NCBI GenBank assembly: GCA_019636835.1
Contig: JAHBWU010000006.1
Location: 20,269 to 84,268, forward strand
Length of the DNA: 64,000 bases
Source of the DNA: Nitrospira sp.
GTDB lineage: Bacteria; Nitrospirota; Nitrospiria; Nitrospirales; Nitrospiraceae
Reading direction: 5' to 3'
In this document: piece after piece, positions 63,557 through 64,000 of the stretch
Layout of the letters: each line of letters begins with the position of its first letter
Position numbering within the stretch: the first letter of the stretch is position 1
Translations under genes and position numbers: made by a program
Notes under the pieces: generated by a model
Seen by the model: the letters and a program-made list of their open reading frames with translations, nothing else
Database searches by the model: none
What the model was told of the DNA's origin: nothing

Positions 63557-63697
63557 ATGGCTCGACCCCTTCGGCTGGAATTCCCCGATGCGCTCTACCA
63601 CCTCACCGCCTGCGGCAACGCGCAGCAACCCATCTTTCTCGATGAGATTGATCGGCAACTACATTGGGGGTCAGAGCTTGAATCGTGCATCGGGTAA
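63557..63697 (+). pseudogene. REP-associated tyrosine transposase, N-terminal stub
   Basis: Begins MARPLRLEFPDALYHLTACG then NAQQPIFLDEIDRQLHWGSE and stops at 63697. The first ~35 residues match REP-associated transposases; the rest is unrelated. A direct repeat GGGTCAGxxCTTGA occurs before the stub (~63510) and at its truncation point (~63668). Nothing recognisable follows in 63698-64000, apart from a 36-codon minus-strand frame running off the edge. Confidence 0.72.
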
Positions 63698-64000
63698 GAA
63701 AGCAGAGCCGATCTTGCCACTCACGCCTCCAAAACATGCCCTTTTCGCCGGCTCCCCTTCCTTTGCTCCACCTGGATAATGAATGTTTGGTGTTCCCTTC
63801 CGTGGTTGGCGAGGGTAGGTGCACGAATAGAATAGAAAAAGAAATGAGAGGAGACAAAGTCACTCCTCCACATCCGCTTCGTTCGGCACGTAGTCAGGCT
63901 CACTCGTGGAGAAAACGACGAATAGTTTTTGTGGGAAGTTCAGCCTTTAATAAGAGAGCGCGAAAGGGTCCGCGATCTGGCGCATTGCGAGGACATGAAG

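Overview
The window looks like a chromosomal segment of a Nitrospira-type bacterium (Nitrospirota). GC is roughly 55-60% in the core genes. Housekeeping genes form short operons, LL-diaminopimelate aminotransferase sits beside folK and panC, and there is a ~120-bp interspersed palindromic repeat of a kind I recall from Nitrospira genomes (positions 51752-51871). This assignment is inference: the window holds no rRNA, tRNA or nitrification gene. I saw no tRNA, rRNA or CRISPR array.

Layout. 1-18.2 kb is mostly core: the 5' part of a family-5 uracil-DNA glycosylase, a MltD-like transglycosylase, a glycerate kinase and a PEP-utilising phosphotransferase (both damaged at their shared junction), rmuC, a MazG-like pyrophosphohydrolase, a PilZ protein, a MNT/HEPN toxin-antitoxin pair with a frameshift in each gene, the dapL-folK-panC operon, an amidotransferase, a VOC protein, two methyltransferase-fold proteins and small membrane or lipoproteins. 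18.2-25.3 kb is accessory. It holds a BNR-repeat lipoprotein, a higBA pair split by an IS630 element, a TumE/TumA-type pair with a palindromic operator, a second IS630 element with a frameshifted transposase, a diverged 3' remnant of a carotenoid-hydratase-like gene and a stub of a REP-associated transposase. 25.3-37.4 kb carries the full-length hydratase-like gene, a LON-domain protein, an ABC-2 exporter, a SirB1-type protein, an MBL hydrolase, a 1135-residue SAM-cyclase-ATPase-TPR regulator, a universal-stress-protein/UbiB-kinase fusion and a HEAT-repeat membrane protein. 37.4-41.3 kb is an AT-richer island of orphan genes, including an ankyrin-repeat protein and an antitoxin remnant.

41.3-59.5 kb returns to core metabolism: a metallophosphoesterase, truD, a two-gene arginine-to-ornithine-to-proline module (separate LOR/SDH-type protein and ArgZ-type dihydrolase), gpsA, larB and larC (nickel-pincer cofactor) with a Na+/Ca2+-type antiporter, pdxA, rsmA, a ZorA/ZorB-like proton-channel pair without other Zorya genes, a response regulator with GGDEF domain, a beta-helix protein and a YbgF/CpoB-type TPR protein. 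59.5-64 kb is accessory again. An RHS tip with a SitA6-like toxin C-terminus is interrupted by an ISL3-type element, followed by a double-CXXCG (SitI6-type) immunity gene and another REP-transposase stub.

Themes worth attention: (i) insertion elements caught in compact two-gene systems, with pre-insertion sequences that can be rebuilt exactly; (ii) the orphan ZorAB-like motor; (iii) unusual domain fusions; (iv) repeats in convergent intergenic gaps; (v) a 280-bp patch of clustered indels that may be an assembly fault.
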